The translations under genes and the position numbers were made by a program. From Paracoccaceae bacterium (GTDB taxonomy: Bacteria; Pseudomonadota; Alphaproteobacteria; Rhodobacterales; Rhodobacteraceae), in the NCBI GenBank assembly GCA_009773375.1, contig WRPH01000026.1, forward strand, positions 14,857-58,341: a DNA stretch of 43,485 bases, given 5' to 3'. The notes under the pieces were generated by a model. That model worked only from the letters and a program-made list of their open reading frames with translations. It was not told the DNA's origin and ran no database searches. The stretch's first letter is position 1. Each line of letters opens with the position of its first letter. Below, piece after piece: positions 26,629 to 35,110 of the stretch.

Positions 26629-26982
26629 CTAAACCGGCAGCACCGCTGCCGCCACCCGGCGACCTTCGCCCAACAGCACGTTATAGGTGCGCAACGCGGC
26701 GGGGGTATTCATCGGCTCCACACCAATGCCCACCGCCTCCAGCGCCTGCCGGAATGCCTTCGGCACCACCGTAATATCGCGCCCCAACCCCAGCAGCAGC
26801 ACGTCGATCTTGCCCGCCAGCGAAAGCGGCGGCGCCACATCCTCCAGCCCGCCCCACGCTCCCGCATCCCACGGCGTGATCAGGCTGGCGCCGCGCAGCA
26901 CATGGCTGCCCAGCCGGAAGAACCCCGGCCCATAGCTTTCCACCGCCAGTGCCGAGCCATAGGTGATTTCGGTCAACCGCAT
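26629..26982 (-). CDS. Mth938-like (DUF498) protein
   Basis: A 117-residue protein starting MRLTEITYG at 26982. It contains YGPGFFRLG, GASLITPW, DVLLLGLGRDI and the C-terminal PMNTPAALRTYNVLLGEGRR. These are characteristic of the Mth938 domain, shared with mitochondrial NDUFAF3. In alphaproteobacteria it commonly sits after secDF, as here (four bases from the secF stop), so it is co-transcribed. The bacterial function is not established; the NDUFAF3 relation suggests a tie to respiratory complex assembly or membrane insertion. Confidence 0.9.
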   Translation of the reverse strand: MRLTEITYGSALAVESYGPGFFRLGSHVLRGASLITPWDAGAWGGLEDVAPPLSLAGKIDVLLLGLGRDITVVPKAFRQALEAVGIGVEPMNTPAALRTYNVLLGEGRRVAAAVLPV

Positions 26983-26986
26983 CGGA

Positions 26987-27964
26987 TCAGGCGTCGATAT
27001 TGGCGAATTCGTGATCGGTCGGCTTGCTACCCTTCGGCTTTTCGCTGCGGTCAAGCCCGATGAACAGCACCAGATTCTTCGCCACATAGACCGAGCTGTA
27101 GGTGCCCAGCAAAACGCCGATGAAGATCGCGAAAGAGAAGCCACGGATCACATCGCCGCCAAACACCATCATAGACCCCACCGCGATCAGCGTGGTGATC
27201 GAGGTCATCAGCGTCCGGCTCAGCGTTTCGTTCACCGACAGGTTCATCACATCTTTCAGCGGCATCGTCTTGTATTTCACCAGATTTTCCCGCAGCCGGT
27301 CAAAAACCACCACCGTATCGTTGATCGAATAGCCCAGAATCGTCAGCAGCGCCGCCACGATGGTCAGATCGAACTTGATCTGGAACAGCGCGAAGATGCC
27401 GATGGTGATGAATACGTCATGCAACAGCGCCAGCACGCCGCCGACGGCGAACTGCCATTCAAACCGCAGCCAGATATACAGCATGACCCCGACCGAGGTC
27501 AGCGTCACCGCGATAATCGAAGTTTTAACCAACTCGCCCGATACTTTCGGCCCCACCGTCTCTTCCGAGACAAACTTGATGCCTGGGTCCATCGCGGTCA
27601 ACGCCGCCTTTGCCTGCTCCAGCAGTTCGGGCGGCACGGCTTCTTCGGCTTCAGCAGACGAGATGCGGATCATCGCCACATGCTGATCGGCGCGGAACGA
27701 CGGGTCGAAGACTTCGGTGATCACCACATCACCCACCGCCAGCCCGCCAAGCGCTTCACGGTAGGCACCGACATCAATCACCTGCGCCGATTCAGTGCGC
27801 AGCGTGGTGCCGCCTTTGAAATCGATGCCATAATTCAGCCCCATCGTGCCCCAGAACACGAAAGCCAGCAGCATCAGCACCACCGAGCCGCCAAAGGTCA
27901 GCCACTGGTGCTTGAAAAAGTCGAAATTGGTCTTTTCGGGTGCAAGCCGCAAACGCCAAGCCAT
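26987..27964 (-). CDS. secF: Protein translocase subunit SecF
   Basis: A 325-residue inner-membrane protein with six hydrophobic segments and one large periplasmic loop. The signature NYGIDFKGGT follows the first helix. VVVFDRLRENL and the FTEV-like C-terminal membrane block (MVFGGDVIRGFSFAIFIGVL) are present. With SecD it uses the proton gradient to pull exported proteins through SecYEG. It starts 11 bases after the secD stop. Confidence 0.98.
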   Translation of the reverse strand: MAWRLRLAPEKTNFDFFKHQWLTFGGSVVLMLLAFVFWGTMGLNYGIDFKGGTTLRTESAQVIDVGAYREALGGLAVGDVVITEVFDPSFRADQHVAMIRISSAEAEEAVPPELLEQAKAALTAMDPGIKFVSEETVGPKVSGELVKTSIIAVTLTSVGVMLYIWLRFEWQFAVGGVLALLHDVFITIGIFALFQIKFDLTIVAALLTILGYSINDTVVVFDRLRENLVKYKTMPLKDVMNLSVNETLSRTLMTSITTLIAVGSMMVFGGDVIRGFSFAIFIGVLLGTYSSVYVAKNLVLFIGLDRSEKPKGSKPTDHEFANIDA

Positions 27965-27975
27965 AGGAAGTCTCC

Positions 27976-29640
27976 TTACACCACGATGTCAGTCGGCTTG
28001 CGCCAGTTGAACCAGAACTCGACGATCGCCCGCGTCACGTACAGCGCGGTAAACACCGAGGCGATAATGCCGATGCCCAGAACGATGGCAAACCCACGCA
28101 CCGGGCCAGAGCCAAAGAAGAACAGCACCGAGGCTGTGATCAGCGTGGTCAGATTGGCATCGATGATCGCGCTCATCGCGCGTTCATAGCCAATCTCGAT
28201 CGCCCGCGCCGGGCCTTTCTGCGTGCGCAACTCCTCGCGGATGCGTTCAAACACCAGCACGTTGGCATCCACCGCCATGCCGATGGTCAGCACGATTCCC
28301 GCAACCCCCGGCAGGGTCAGCGTGCCACCAATCGCCGACAGGAAGGCAAAGATCAGCGCCATGTTGATCACCAGCGCCAGATTGGCAAACACCCCGAACA
28401 GCCCGTAAGACGCCAGCATGAACAGCCCCACCGCGACGATACCAATGATCGCGGCGATCTTGCCGGCATCAATGCTGTCCTGCCCCAGTTCCGGGCCGAT
28501 GGTGCGTTCTTCCAGGAAGGTCATCTTCGCAGGCAACGCCCCCGCCCGCAGCAAGACTGCCAGATTGGTGCTTTCCTCCAGCGTGAAGTTGCCGGTGATG
28601 ATCCCCGAACCGCCCGCGATATGGCTCTGGATGGTCGGCGCCGAGATCACCTCATCATCCAGCACGATGGCGAAAGGCTCGCCGATATGCTCTGCGGTGT
28701 AATCGCCAAACTTCCGCGCGCCCGAGACGTTGAACTTGAAATTCACCGCCGGGCGGCCGTTCTGGTCGAACGCAGGCTGCGCGTCGGTCAGCTCTTCGCC
28801 CCCCACCACCGCTTCTTCGGCGACGATGTAATAGACGTTTTCTTCATCCACCGCCGGGATCAGCTTGTTGCGCGGCCCCGGATCGGCACCGGCATCGCTG
28901 GTGCGCCCGACCACCGGGTTGAAGGTCAGCTTCGCCGTGGTGCCGATGATCGCCTTCAGATCAGCCGCAGAGCCAATACCCGGCACCTGAATCAGGATGC
29001 GATCGGTGCCTTCGCGCTGGATCGTCGGCTCGCGCGTGCCAACCGCATCGACGCGGCGGCGAATGATTTCAAGACTTTGCTGCATGGTGCGCGCATCCGT
29101 CGCCACCCGCTCGGGTTCCGACAACTGCACCACGATTTCCTGGCCATCGGCGGTGACTTCCAGATCGTTCTGGCCCACCCCGGTCAGGCTTGCCACCGGC
29201 GAGGCCAGTGCGCGCACCTTTTCCAGCGCCGCAGCCATCCCGTCAGGATTGCTGATCGACACCCGCAACACCCCCGGCACCGATGGCATCCGCCGCACCG
29301 CACCCGCCTGATCACGCACATCGCGCAACGCGTCGCGCACATCCGGCCACAGCGCGTCAATCCGCTGGGCATAGACATCGGCCACCTGCACTTCGGCCAG
29401 CAGATGCGCACCGCCGCGCAGATCAAGGCCAAGGTTCACCAGCGCCGAGGGCAGCAACGACGGCCACTGCGCCAGCGCCGCAGACTGCTCGTCATTGGCA
29501 ATCCCGCCCTCGCCAATCGCCGCCACCGCATCATTATGCGCTTCGACACGGGTGTAGAACAGGTTCGGAGCCGAAGCGAAAATGCCCCAGGCGCACAGCG
29601 CAAGGATCAAAAGACGCTTCCAGAGCGGCGAGTACAACAT
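27976..29640 (-). CDS. secD: Protein translocase subunit SecD
   Basis: A 554-residue inner-membrane partner of SecF. The signature GLDLRGGAHLL follows the first helix. The large periplasmic region holds RIDAVGTREPTIQ and RILIQVPG. The C-terminal membrane half has IGMAVDANVLVFERIREEL and RGFAIVLGIGIIASVF. It is somewhat shorter than the E. coli protein, normal for this group. It is separated from yajC by an intrinsic terminator, unusual for genes of one complex. Confidence 0.98.
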   Translation of the reverse strand: MLYSPLWKRLLILALCAWGIFASAPNLFYTRVEAHNDAVAAIGEGGIANDEQSAALAQWPSLLPSALVNLGLDLRGGAHLLAEVQVADVYAQRIDALWPDVRDALRDVRDQAGAVRRMPSVPGVLRVSISNPDGMAAALEKVRALASPVASLTGVGQNDLEVTADGQEIVVQLSEPERVATDARTMQQSLEIIRRRVDAVGTREPTIQREGTDRILIQVPGIGSAADLKAIIGTTAKLTFNPVVGRTSDAGADPGPRNKLIPAVDEENVYYIVAEEAVVGGEELTDAQPAFDQNGRPAVNFKFNVSGARKFGDYTAEHIGEPFAIVLDDEVISAPTIQSHIAGGSGIITGNFTLEESTNLAVLLRAGALPAKMTFLEERTIGPELGQDSIDAGKIAAIIGIVAVGLFMLASYGLFGVFANLALVINMALIFAFLSAIGGTLTLPGVAGIVLTIGMAVDANVLVFERIREELRTQKGPARAIEIGYERAMSAIIDANLTTLITASVLFFFGSGPVRGFAIVLGIGIIASVFTALYVTRAIVEFWFNWRKPTDIVV

Positions 29641-29655
29641 GATGTTCTGTCTCGG

Positions 29656-29686
29656 AAAAAAAGGGGCTGACGCCTGACGTCAGCCC
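29656..29686 (-). terminator. Intrinsic terminator between yajC and secD
   Basis: On the minus strand GGGCTGACG / CGTCAGCCC (9 bp) encloses TCAGG and is followed by C then TTTTTTT. It lies between the yajC stop (29698) and the secD start (29640). It could end most yajC transcripts or act as an attenuator for secDF. Confidence 0.85.
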
Positions 29687-29697
29687 GTGGATCTTGC

Positions 29698-30030
29698 TCA
29701 GGCGGCGGCAGCAGGCTCGGTCTTGTTCATAACTTGGGTGATGGTGTGCTTGAGGATTTTCACCTTCACGCCGTCAGCGATTTCCACTTCCAGCACGCCA
29801 TCGTCACCGACCTTGGTCACCTTGCCGATGATGCCGCCCTGCGTCAGCACCTGATCGCCACGCCGCAGCGCATCGACCATGGCGCGCATGTCTTTGACTT
29901 TCTTTTGCTGCGGGCGGATCAACAGGAAATACATGATCGCGAAGATCAGCACCAAGGGCAAGAAGCTGGCAAAAGCCGAACCGGCACCGGCTGCACCGGC
30001 GGTTTGCGCGAAAGCGGGGGTCACGAACAT
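29698..30030 (-). CDS. yajC: Preprotein translocase accessory protein YajC
   Basis: A 110-residue single-span membrane protein that associates with SecDF. The start MFVTPAFAQ at 30030 follows GAGGACTTCC; six more residues upstream are unlikely. A hydrophobic helix (FLPLVLIFAIMYFLLI) leads to the classic RPQQKK motif, then a cytosolic domain with GDQVLTQGGIIGKVTKV. It leads the yajC-secD-secF-DUF498 group. Confidence 0.97.
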   Translation of the reverse strand: MFVTPAFAQTAGAAGAGSAFASFLPLVLIFAIMYFLLIRPQQKKVKDMRAMVDALRRGDQVLTQGGIIGKVTKVGDDGVLEVEIADGVKVKILKHTITQVMNKTEPAAAA

Positions 30031-30216
30031 GGAAGTCCTCTCTGTCACGGGGGTATTCCCCCTGATTTGTCGGCGGGCACCCTATAGGCGGGCGGGCGGA
30101 TAGGCAAGGCAGGCCCGATCTAAGCGCTTTGCTCCGCGATTGCAGCCCTCCCGCGCAGAAAATCCGCAGGACTTATCTAAAATTGTCATCCTCTCTGTCC
30201 AAATATCCCACGGGGT

Positions 30217-30236
30217 TTGGGGGTGTGAACCCCCAA
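30217..30236. repeat. Short GC hairpin in the yajC upstream region
   Basis: TTGGGGGT / ACCCCCAA, loop GTGA, preceded by TCTGTCCAAATATCCCACGG. From memory this combination resembles a dispersed intergenic element common in Rhodobacteraceae. No T-run follows, so it is not a clear terminator. Confidence 0.45.
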
Positions 30237-30259
30237 CTCCACCGCCGATGCAGCCGTGC

Positions 30260-31210
30260 TCAGATAAACCGATTTACCCCCGGCAGCCGCTGCAACAGCG
30301 CCGTCAGCGCCCAGGCCAGCGCAAAGGCGAACAGCGCGGCAAAGCTGCGGTCTACCTCTGCCCCGAACAACTTGAACACCACCAGCATCGCCGCCGGGTG
30401 CAACAGATAGATCCCAAAGGCAAATCCCGCCAGCCAGGTCGGCCAGCGCCCGTTGATCTGCACCCGCCACACCGACTCGAACAGCACCGCCACCAACACC
30501 ATCTGCACCGAGGCAAATTCAGGCGCACGCCAGAATAGCGCCGCACTGGTCAGCGCCGCCGCCAGCACCACCGGCCACACCAACCCCAGTCGCTTGCCCA
30601 CCGCCAACAGCGCGCCAAACCAGAACAGCGGCAGCGAGAAGAACCATTGCGGCAGCGGTTGCGGATAGCTGCCGGGGTTCAGAAACCAGGCCGAAGGCGA
30701 CAATTCCGCATGCAGCAGCCCCAGCGGCAGCGACACCAGAACCAGCAGCGCCGAGGCCAGATACAGCCGCACCGGCCGATCAACCGCGCGTGAAATCCAC
30801 GGAATCGTGATCAGGAAGATCATCACGAACGGCAGAAACCACAGATGGATCGACGGGCCGATCAACAGCGTCCACGGATCGCGCATCACCGCGAACGGCG
30901 CGTCCGACACCACCTCGAACACCACCCGGTAGAACGCGCACCAGACCAGCCACGGCAAAGCGATCCGCCGCGCCCGCGACAGCCAGAAATTCTTGCCATC
31001 CGATCGTTCAAACGAGCCGATTGCCAGAAAAGAGGTCAGCACCAGAAACAGCGCCAGCGCGGTGTAGCCTTCATCGGCGAACGGCGCGCGGGCATGGTCC
31101 CAGACGATGCCAAACGCCGCGACGAACCGGGCAAGGTCCACCGAGCGTTTGTATCCCGCCTTGGCCGTTCCGCCTCCCGCCGTTCCGCCTGCCGCCGTTC
31201 CGCCTGCCAC
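30260..31210 (-). CDS. Acyltransferase-3 family membrane protein
   Basis: A 316-residue inner-membrane protein with about ten hydrophobic segments. Near the N-terminus it has SVDLARFVAAFGIVWDHA, the usual acyltransferase-3 opening whose His is needed for transfer of acyl groups to sugars or other acceptors. LSRARRIALPWLVWC and LWFLPFVMIF follow the family pattern. The acceptor is unknown. The start is GTG 31210 after GAAGG. The first 15 codons are a 15-bp tandem repeat encoding Gly-Gly-Thr-Ala, so the true start could lie further in. It stands alone, divergent from serS. Confidence 0.82.
   Translation of the reverse strand: MAGGTAAGGTAGGGTAKAGYKRSVDLARFVAAFGIVWDHARAPFADEGYTALALFLVLTSFLAIGSFERSDGKNFWLSRARRIALPWLVWCAFYRVVFEVVSDAPFAVMRDPWTLLIGPSIHLWFLPFVMIFLITIPWISRAVDRPVRLYLASALLVLVSLPLGLLHAELSPSAWFLNPGSYPQPLPQWFFSLPLFWFGALLAVGKRLGLVWPVVLAAALTSAALFWRAPEFASVQMVLVAVLFESVWRVQINGRWPTWLAGFAFGIYLLHPAAMLVVFKLFGAEVDRSFAALFAFALAWALTALLQRLPGVNRFI
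31164..31208. repeat. Three 15-bp tandem units at the acyltransferase start
   Basis: GCCGTTCCGCCTGCC-type units at 31164, 31179 and 31194 (the first has CCC for GCC at its end). They encode an in-frame Gly/Thr/Ala-rich start on the minus strand and could vary in number. Confidence 0.85.
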
Positions 31211-31430
31211 TATGCCTTCGCCTTGTCGCCGCCTGCTCTTGCGTTACCGCATCCGCCACTGGCACCCTAGCCCTAGAATGGAAACAATGCGTTTTCAGCA
31301 CAGGCGCGGCCCGCCCTGCCGAAAACGCTGGCCAATCTGGCCCACAGCAACAGCTTGCTGCAAATTTTGCAGGCAAACTGTAAAGACTTCGTTAAAACGC
31401 CCCTATCAACACATTGTTTTCACAAGATTT

Positions 31431-31452
31431 AAAAAGGTCCCGAGCCGGGACC
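31431..31452 (-). terminator. Minus-strand terminator in the serS leader
   Basis: GGTCCCG / CGGGACC (7 bp, three-base loop) is followed on the minus strand by TTTTT. It points away from serS. No minus-strand gene lies immediately upstream of it, so what it ends is unclear. The rest of the 308-bp gap 31211-31518 shows nothing further. Confidence 0.55.
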
Positions 31453-31518
31453 ACCGCCCTTTCCCTTTGCGGCCAAATCGGGCATAACCTGCACATTCTA
31501 TCTGCAACGAGGTGAAAC

Positions 31519-32808
31519 ATGCACGATATCCGCGCCATCCGCGAGAACCCCGCTGCCTTCGAGGCCGCTCTCGAACGCCGGGGCCTGTCGGGCATCTCCT
31601 CGCAAGTGCTGACCCTCGATGAATCCCGCCGCGCCAAGATCCGGGCTGCCGAAACCGCCACCGCAGCCCAGAACGCCGCCTCGAAAGAGGCAGGCGCCGC
31701 CAAGGGTCGCGGTGATGATGCCGAATTCAACCGCCTGCGCGCGCTGGTGGCCGATGCGAAATCCGAAGTGGCCGCGATGACCGCCGAGGCCGACGCGCTG
31801 GATCGCGACCTGCGCAACCTGCTGCTGACCATCCCCAACCTGCCGCTGGATGCCGTCCCCGACGGCGCTGACGAGGCTGATAACGTCGAGATCCGCCGCT
31901 GGGGCACCCCGCGTGCGTTCGATTTCCAACCGCGCGAACATTTCGACATCGCCGGCGTCAAACCCGGCATGGATTTCGAAACCGCCGCGAAACTGTCCGG
32001 CAGCCGCTTCGTGGTGCTGAAAGGTGCGGTCATCCGCGTCCACCGCGCGCTGGCGCAGTTCATGCTGGATACCCATATCGAGGAACATGGGTTGCAGGAA
32101 ACCTGGACCCCGGTTCTGGTCAAGGAAGAGGCGATGTATGGCACCAACCAGCTGCCGAAATTCGCTGAAGACAGCTACCAGACCACCAACGGCTGGTGGC
32201 TGATCCCGACCTCGGAAGTCACGCTGACCAACTCGGTGGCGGGCGACATTCTCGATGAAGCCACCCTGCCGATCCGCATGACCGCGCACACCCAATGCTT
32301 CCGTTCCGAAGCGGGCAGTGCCGGTAAAGACACCACCGGCATGCTGCGCCAGCATCAGTTCGAAAAGGTCGAGATGGTCACCATCTGCACCCCCGATACC
32401 GCGCTGGCCGAACACGACCGGATGACCACCTGCGCCCAGGCCATCCTTGAAAAGCTGGAAATCCCCTATCGCACCATCGTTCTTTGCACCGGCGACATGG
32501 GCTTTGGCGCGCAGAAAACTCACGATCTGGAGGCATGGTTGCCGGGCCAACAAAAATACCGCGAGATCAGCTCGGTATCCACCTGCGGCCAGTTTCAGGC
32601 CCGCCGGATGAACGCCCGCTTCAAGGCGCCGGGTGGCAAGCCTGAATTTGTCGCCACCCTGAACGGCTCCGGCCTTGCGGTGGGGCGCTGCCTGATTGCG
32701 GTGCTGGAGAATGGCCAGCAGGCCGACGGCTCGGTCGATCTGCCGAAGGTGCTGCACCCCTACCTTGGCGGCAAGACCCGGATTTCGGCAACCGGCGCGC
32801 TGGAGTGA
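31519..32808 (+). CDS. serS: Seryl-tRNA synthetase
   Basis: A 429-residue class II synthetase that charges tRNA-Ser. The N-terminus [18 protein letters not shown] leads into the long antiparallel coiled-coil arm (about residues 30-100) that grips the tRNA variable arm. Motif 2 is [20 protein letters not shown] and motif 3 lies in [18 protein letters not shown]. The serine pocket T-S-E is in [14 protein letters not shown] 31519 follows AACGAGGTGAAAC. Complete and typical in length. Confidence 0.98.
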   Translation: MHDIRAIRENPAAFEAALERRGLSGISSQVLTLDESRRAKIRAAETATAAQNAASKEAGAAKGRGDDAEFNRLRALVADAKSEVAAMTAEADALDRDLRNLLLTIPNLPLDAVPDGADEADNVEIRRWGTPRAFDFQPREHFDIAGVKPGMDFETAAKLSGSRFVVLKGAVIRVHRALAQFMLDTHIEEHGLQETWTPVLVKEEAMYGTNQLPKFAEDSYQTTNGWWLIPTSEVTLTNSVAGDILDEATLPIRMTAHTQCFRSEAGSAGKDTTGMLRQHQFEKVEMVTICTPDTALAEHDRMTTCAQAILEKLEIPYRTIVLCTGDMGFGAQKTHDLEAWLPGQQKYREISSVSTCGQFQARRMNARFKAPGGKPEFVATLNGSGLAVGRCLIAVLENGQQADGSVDLPKVLHPYLGGKTRISATGALE

Positions 32809-32839
32809 TCCAATCCCCCGGATCAAGCGTATCCTTTGC

Positions 32840-33544
32840 ATGAAACGCTTGATCCAACCCGCGCTGCTGCTGGCCGCCGTGGCCTTCATCGCAGCCCCAG
32901 CCCTGACCCCGCCGTTCACTGGCTATGATCCCGGCATGTTCCCGGTGCAGATCGACCGGCCCTCGGTTCAGCCTGCGGGCTATGCCTTTGCGATATGGGG
33001 TCTGATCTATGCATGGCTGCTGGCGCACGCCGTTTTTGGGGTTCTGCGCCGTCGCGGCGATCCGGCGTTTGAGCGCACAGCCCTGCCCTTGCTGCTAGCC
33101 TCGGCCTTGGGCGCGGTCTGGCTGGCCATTGCCGCCTCTGCGCCGATCTGGGCCGAGGTCGTGATTATGCTGATGGCGGTTTTTGCCCTGACAGCCTACC
33201 TGCGGGCCGACCAAGTTCAGGACCGCTGGCTTCTGGCCGCGCCGACCGCGATCTTTGCTGCCTGGTTAACCGCCGCCAGCGCCGTCTCGACCGGCGTGCT
33301 GCTGGCAGGCTATGGCGTGCTGTCAGACACGGCGTCAGCCTTGGCGATGCTGTTGATCGTGCTGGCCATCGCGGTGATCGTGCAAGTGCGTCGCCCCCGC
33401 CTTGCGGTTTACGGCGCGACGGTCACTTGGGCGATCATCGGAATCGTGGTGGCAAACTGGGGATTGAACCCAACCGTAGCCTACGCTGCGCTTGTCGGTG
33501 CCGCGATCATGGCAGCGGCGACTGGCTGGTTTCTTCGCAAATGA
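32840..33544 (+). CDS. TspO/MBR-like membrane protein
   Basis: A 234-residue inner-membrane protein with about seven hydrophobic segments. After the first helix it has a proline-rich loop and PAGYAFAIWGLIYAWLL. This resembles the PPgWvFgpvW-type core of tryptophan-rich sensory/TspO proteins, though it is longer than the classic 160-residue form. TspO proteins bind porphyrins and are regulatory in Rhodobacter; that function is not shown here. ATG 32840 is the natural start, 31 bases after serS, so it may be read with serS. Confidence 0.65.
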   Translation: MKRLIQPALLLAAVAFIAAPALTPPFTGYDPGMFPVQIDRPSVQPAGYAFAIWGLIYAWLLAHAVFGVLRRRGDPAFERTALPLLLASALGAVWLAIAASAPIWAEVVIMLMAVFALTAYLRADQVQDRWLLAAPTAIFAAWLTAASAVSTGVLLAGYGVLSDTASALAMLLIVLAIAVIVQVRRPRLAVYGATVTWAIIGIVVANWGLNPTVAYAALVGAAIMAAATGWFLRK

Positions 33545-33546
33545 AA

Positions 33547-33571
33547 CAGGCCCCGGATCACCCGCGGCCTG
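33547..33571. terminator. Possible bidirectional hairpin between convergent genes
   Basis: CAGGCC / GGCCTG, 6 bp, with a GC-rich 13-base interior, between the TspO-like stop (33544) and the der stop (33593). On the minus strand it is followed by TTT. Weak. Confidence 0.4.
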
Positions 33572-33592
33572 CTGATCATAACCACCGAAGGC

Positions 33593-35062
33593 CTACTGCC
33601 CGGTGTTCTTTTCCTTGTGCTTGCGCAACCGGCTAGGCGTGTGGAACTTCGGGTTGCGGAACGGGTTCTTATCGCCCTGCCCGCGGAAGGTCAGACGGAT
33701 CGGCACGCCCGGCATGTCAAAATGCTCGCGCAGGCCGTTCACCAGATAGCGGCGATAGCTGTCGGCCATATCGTCGGGGTGCGAACACATCACAATGAAC
33801 CCCGGCGGGCGCTGCTTGACCTGCGTCATATAGCGCAGCTTGATCCGGCGGCCCTGCGGTGCCGGTGGCGGGTGCGCCTCGGTCATCGCCCCCAGCCAGG
33901 TGTTCAGACGCGCGGTCGGAATCCGCTTGTTCCAGGTTTCGTGCACCTTCAGAATCGCATCATGCAGCCGGTCCAGGCCACGCCCGGTCTTGCCCGACAC
34001 TGTGATCAGCGGCGCACCGCGCAACTGCGGCAGCAAGCGGTCGAACATCTCTTTCAGTTCGGCCAGCTTTTCCTGCTTTTCGTCTTCCAGATCCCACTTG
34101 TTGACCGCGATCACCACCGCGCGGCCCTCGGTCTCGGCAAAGTCGGCGATGCGCAGATCCTGCACCTCGAACGGAATATCCACGTCCAGCAGCACCACGA
34201 TCACTTCGGCAAAGCGCACCGCGCGAATACCATCAGACACCGACAGCTTTTCCAGCTTTTCGTTGATCCGCGCCTTCTTGCGCATCCCCGCCGTGTCGAA
34301 AATCTTGATCGGCGTGCCCAGCCAGTTGGCCCGGACCGAAATCGCATCGCGGGTAATCCCGGCCTCTGGCCCGGTCAGCAAGCGGTCATAGCCAAGGATC
34401 TTGTTGATCAGCGTCGATTTGCCGGCATTCGGGCGACCGATCACCGCGATTTGCAGCGGTTTCTTCTCGGTCGGGCGGAAGGCGTCGGCGTCTTGTTCAA
34501 GTTCGGCTTCTTCTTCGGAAACATCCACCTCGGTCAAAGGCGTGTTCTCGGCTTCGCGCTCGGCAAACTCGCCTTCCAGCGGCTTCAGCAGGGTGTAAAG
34601 ATCATCCATGCCCTCGCCATGTTCAGCCGACAGCCGCACCGGCTCGCCCAGACCCAGCGACCAGCCTTCCAGCGCGCCGGCATCGCCAGCCTTGCCTTCG
34701 GCCTTGTTCACCCCAAGGATCACCCGCGCGCCTTTTTTGCGCAAGATGTCGGCAAAGGTTTCGTCCGAGGGCGTGACACCGACGCGACCGTCGATCAGAA
34801 ACAGGCTGACATCGGCCATATCCACCGCGCGTTCGGTCAACCGCCGCATCCGGCCTTGCAGGGAATCATCGGTGACTTCTTCCAGCCCCGCCGTGTCGAT
34901 CACGGTAAAGCGCAGGTCGAACAGCTTGGCGTCACCCTCGCGCAAATCCCGCGTCACGCCGGGCTGGTCATCGACCAGCGCAAGTTTGCGGCCAACCAGG
35001 CGGTTGAACAGAGTCGATTTGCCCACATTGGGGCGGCCGACGATGGCAAGGGTAAAGCTCAT
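33593..35062 (-). CDS. der: Ribosome biogenesis GTPase Der (EngA)
   Basis: A 489-residue protein with two tandem GTPase domains and a C-terminal KH-like domain, needed for 50S subunit maturation. G1 motifs are [12 protein letters not shown] (about residue 9) and [13 protein letters not shown] (about residue 210). G3 motifs are DTAGLE and DTAGMRKK; G4 motifs are NKAEG (variant) and NKWD. The C-terminus has the KH-like region with [16 protein letters not shown] and ends in a basic tail ([10 protein letters not shown]). It is third in the yfgM-bamB-der group, as in many proteobacteria. Confidence 0.98.
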   Translation of the reverse strand: MSFTLAIVGRPNVGKSTLFNRLVGRKLALVDDQPGVTRDLREGDAKLFDLRFTVIDTAGLEEVTDDSLQGRMRRLTERAVDMADVSLFLIDGRVGVTPSDETFADILRKKGARVILGVNKAEGKAGDAGALEGWSLGLGEPVRLSAEHGEGMDDLYTLLKPLEGEFAEREAENTPLTEVDVSEEEAELEQDADAFRPTEKKPLQIAVIGRPNAGKSTLINKILGYDRLLTGPEAGITRDAISVRANWLGTPIKIFDTAGMRKKARINEKLEKLSVSDGIRAVRFAEVIVVLLDVDIPFEVQDLRIADFAETEGRAVVIAVNKWDLEDEKQEKLAELKEMFDRLLPQLRGAPLITVSGKTGRGLDRLHDAILKVHETWNKRIPTARLNTWLGAMTEAHPPPAPQGRRIKLRYMTQVKQRPPGFIVMCSHPDDMADSYRRYLVNGLREHFDMPGVPIRLTFRGQGDKNPFRNPKFHTPSRLRKHKEKNTGQ

Positions 35063-35110
35063 TTCAGGCGTCCGGACATAAATAAGCTGTCCCCATACAC
35101 GCCTGCGGGC

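Noticed and set aside
26963..28189. 408-codon plus-strand frame over secF/secD
   Set aside because: Antisense to highly conserved sec genes; composition is shadow-like.
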